Positions 40,116 through 40,227 of a DNA stretch of 40,227 nt are shown here, piece after piece. Numbering within the stretch: position 1 is the stretch's first letter; each line of letters begins with the position of its first letter. Source of the stretch: Sulfuritalea sp. (GTDB taxonomy: Bacteria; Pseudomonadota; Gammaproteobacteria; Burkholderiales; Rhodocyclaceae); the NCBI GenBank assembly GCA_030696505.1, contig JAUYSD010000062.1, forward strand, positions 1 to 40,227. Direction: 5' to 3'. Both the position numbers and the translations under genes were made by a program. Under the pieces are notes generated by a model, which did not search any database, was not told where the DNA came from, and saw only the letters and a program-made list of their open reading frames with translations.

Positions 40116-40227
40116 ATGAAAAAGTTTAACAAGCAAGCCGGCTCGTGGCTAATTGCGGCGGGGTTGGGGCTGGCGGCAGGCGCGGCGTGGTCGGCGGACA
40201 GCCTGCAGGACGTGCTGAAAGCGCGGG
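40116..40227 (+). CDS. Exported protein, N-terminal fragment (cut by window edge); possibly clade II nosZ
   Basis: GGGAG lies 7 nt before ATG 40116. The 37 visible residues are a Sec-type signal (lysine-rich start, LIAAGLGLAAGAAWSAD) followed by SLQDVLKAR. The gene is AT-richer at its start than its neighbours. The FNR-type box upstream and the denitrification setting suggest an anaerobically induced periplasmic enzyme. Mature N-termini of clade II nitrous oxide reductases look similar from memory and are Sec-exported, but this much sequence cannot decide. Confidence 0.55.
   Translation, partial: MKKFNKQAGSWLIAAGLGLAAGAAWSADSLQDVLKAR

Overview
The window reads as a GC-rich chromosome segment of a facultatively anaerobic, denitrifying betaproteobacterium, most likely of the Rhodocyclales. 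The basis is a nirS-type denitrification cluster, a RegB/RegA pair, a zinc-cysteine-poor DksA of the alpha/beta-proteobacterial type, the anaerobic (cobalt-early) B12 pathway, and the overall gene style. No taxon marker such as rRNA is present, so the placement is an inference.

Layout. (1) Positions 1-5848, minus strand: a cobalamin riboswitch followed by a tightly overlapping cobalt uptake and early corrin operon, cbiM-like, cbiF/cobM, cbiX, cbiC, cbiD, cbiET and the first codons of cbiL. (2) 6297-14561, accessory region: a VOC-fold protein. Then comes a four-gene block (SH3-like secreted protein, SPFH/band-7 protein, response regulator, histidine kinase) that is flanked exactly by a 60-bp inverted repeat. 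After it are an XRE-type regulator, DksA and a small unknown protein. (3) 14913-22622: tetrathionate reductase ttrBCA with the convergent ttrSR two-component system. (4) 22697-29343, minus strand: a second cobalamin riboswitch driving btuB-btuC-btuD-btuF-cobO-cbiA. (5) 29422-36709, plus strand: an FNR-box promoter and nirS-nirT-nirB-like-cupredoxin-nirC-nirF-nirDL-nirG-nirH, that is cytochrome cd1 nitrite reductase, its electron-transfer proteins and part of heme d1 biogenesis. (6) 36826-40227: a diheme c4-type cytochrome, RegB/RegA redox regulators, a small membrane-anchored unknown, and the start of an exported protein behind a perfect FNR/ANR-type box.

The genes fit an anaerobic-respiration lifestyle with tetrathionate and nitrite as electron acceptors. 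Siroheme-derived cofactors are shared: sirohydrochlorin is the branch point used by CbiX for B12, and siroheme is the substrate of the NirDLGH decarboxylases for heme d1. Two riboswitches would shut both salvage and synthesis when B12 is sufficient.

The most unusual signals are not genes. A motif with core AGTTGGCGCTG (extended to about 24 bp in five of six copies) is scattered at six places, three of them inside conserved coding sequences. A 60-bp inverted repeat starts at the stop codons of the outer genes of the four-gene block. A dispersed element of roughly 108 bp recurs beside ttrA and nirH, with a partial copy upstream of the VOC gene. In the nir cluster a type-1 copper protein sits where Pseudomonas stutzeri has the cytochrome gene nirM.
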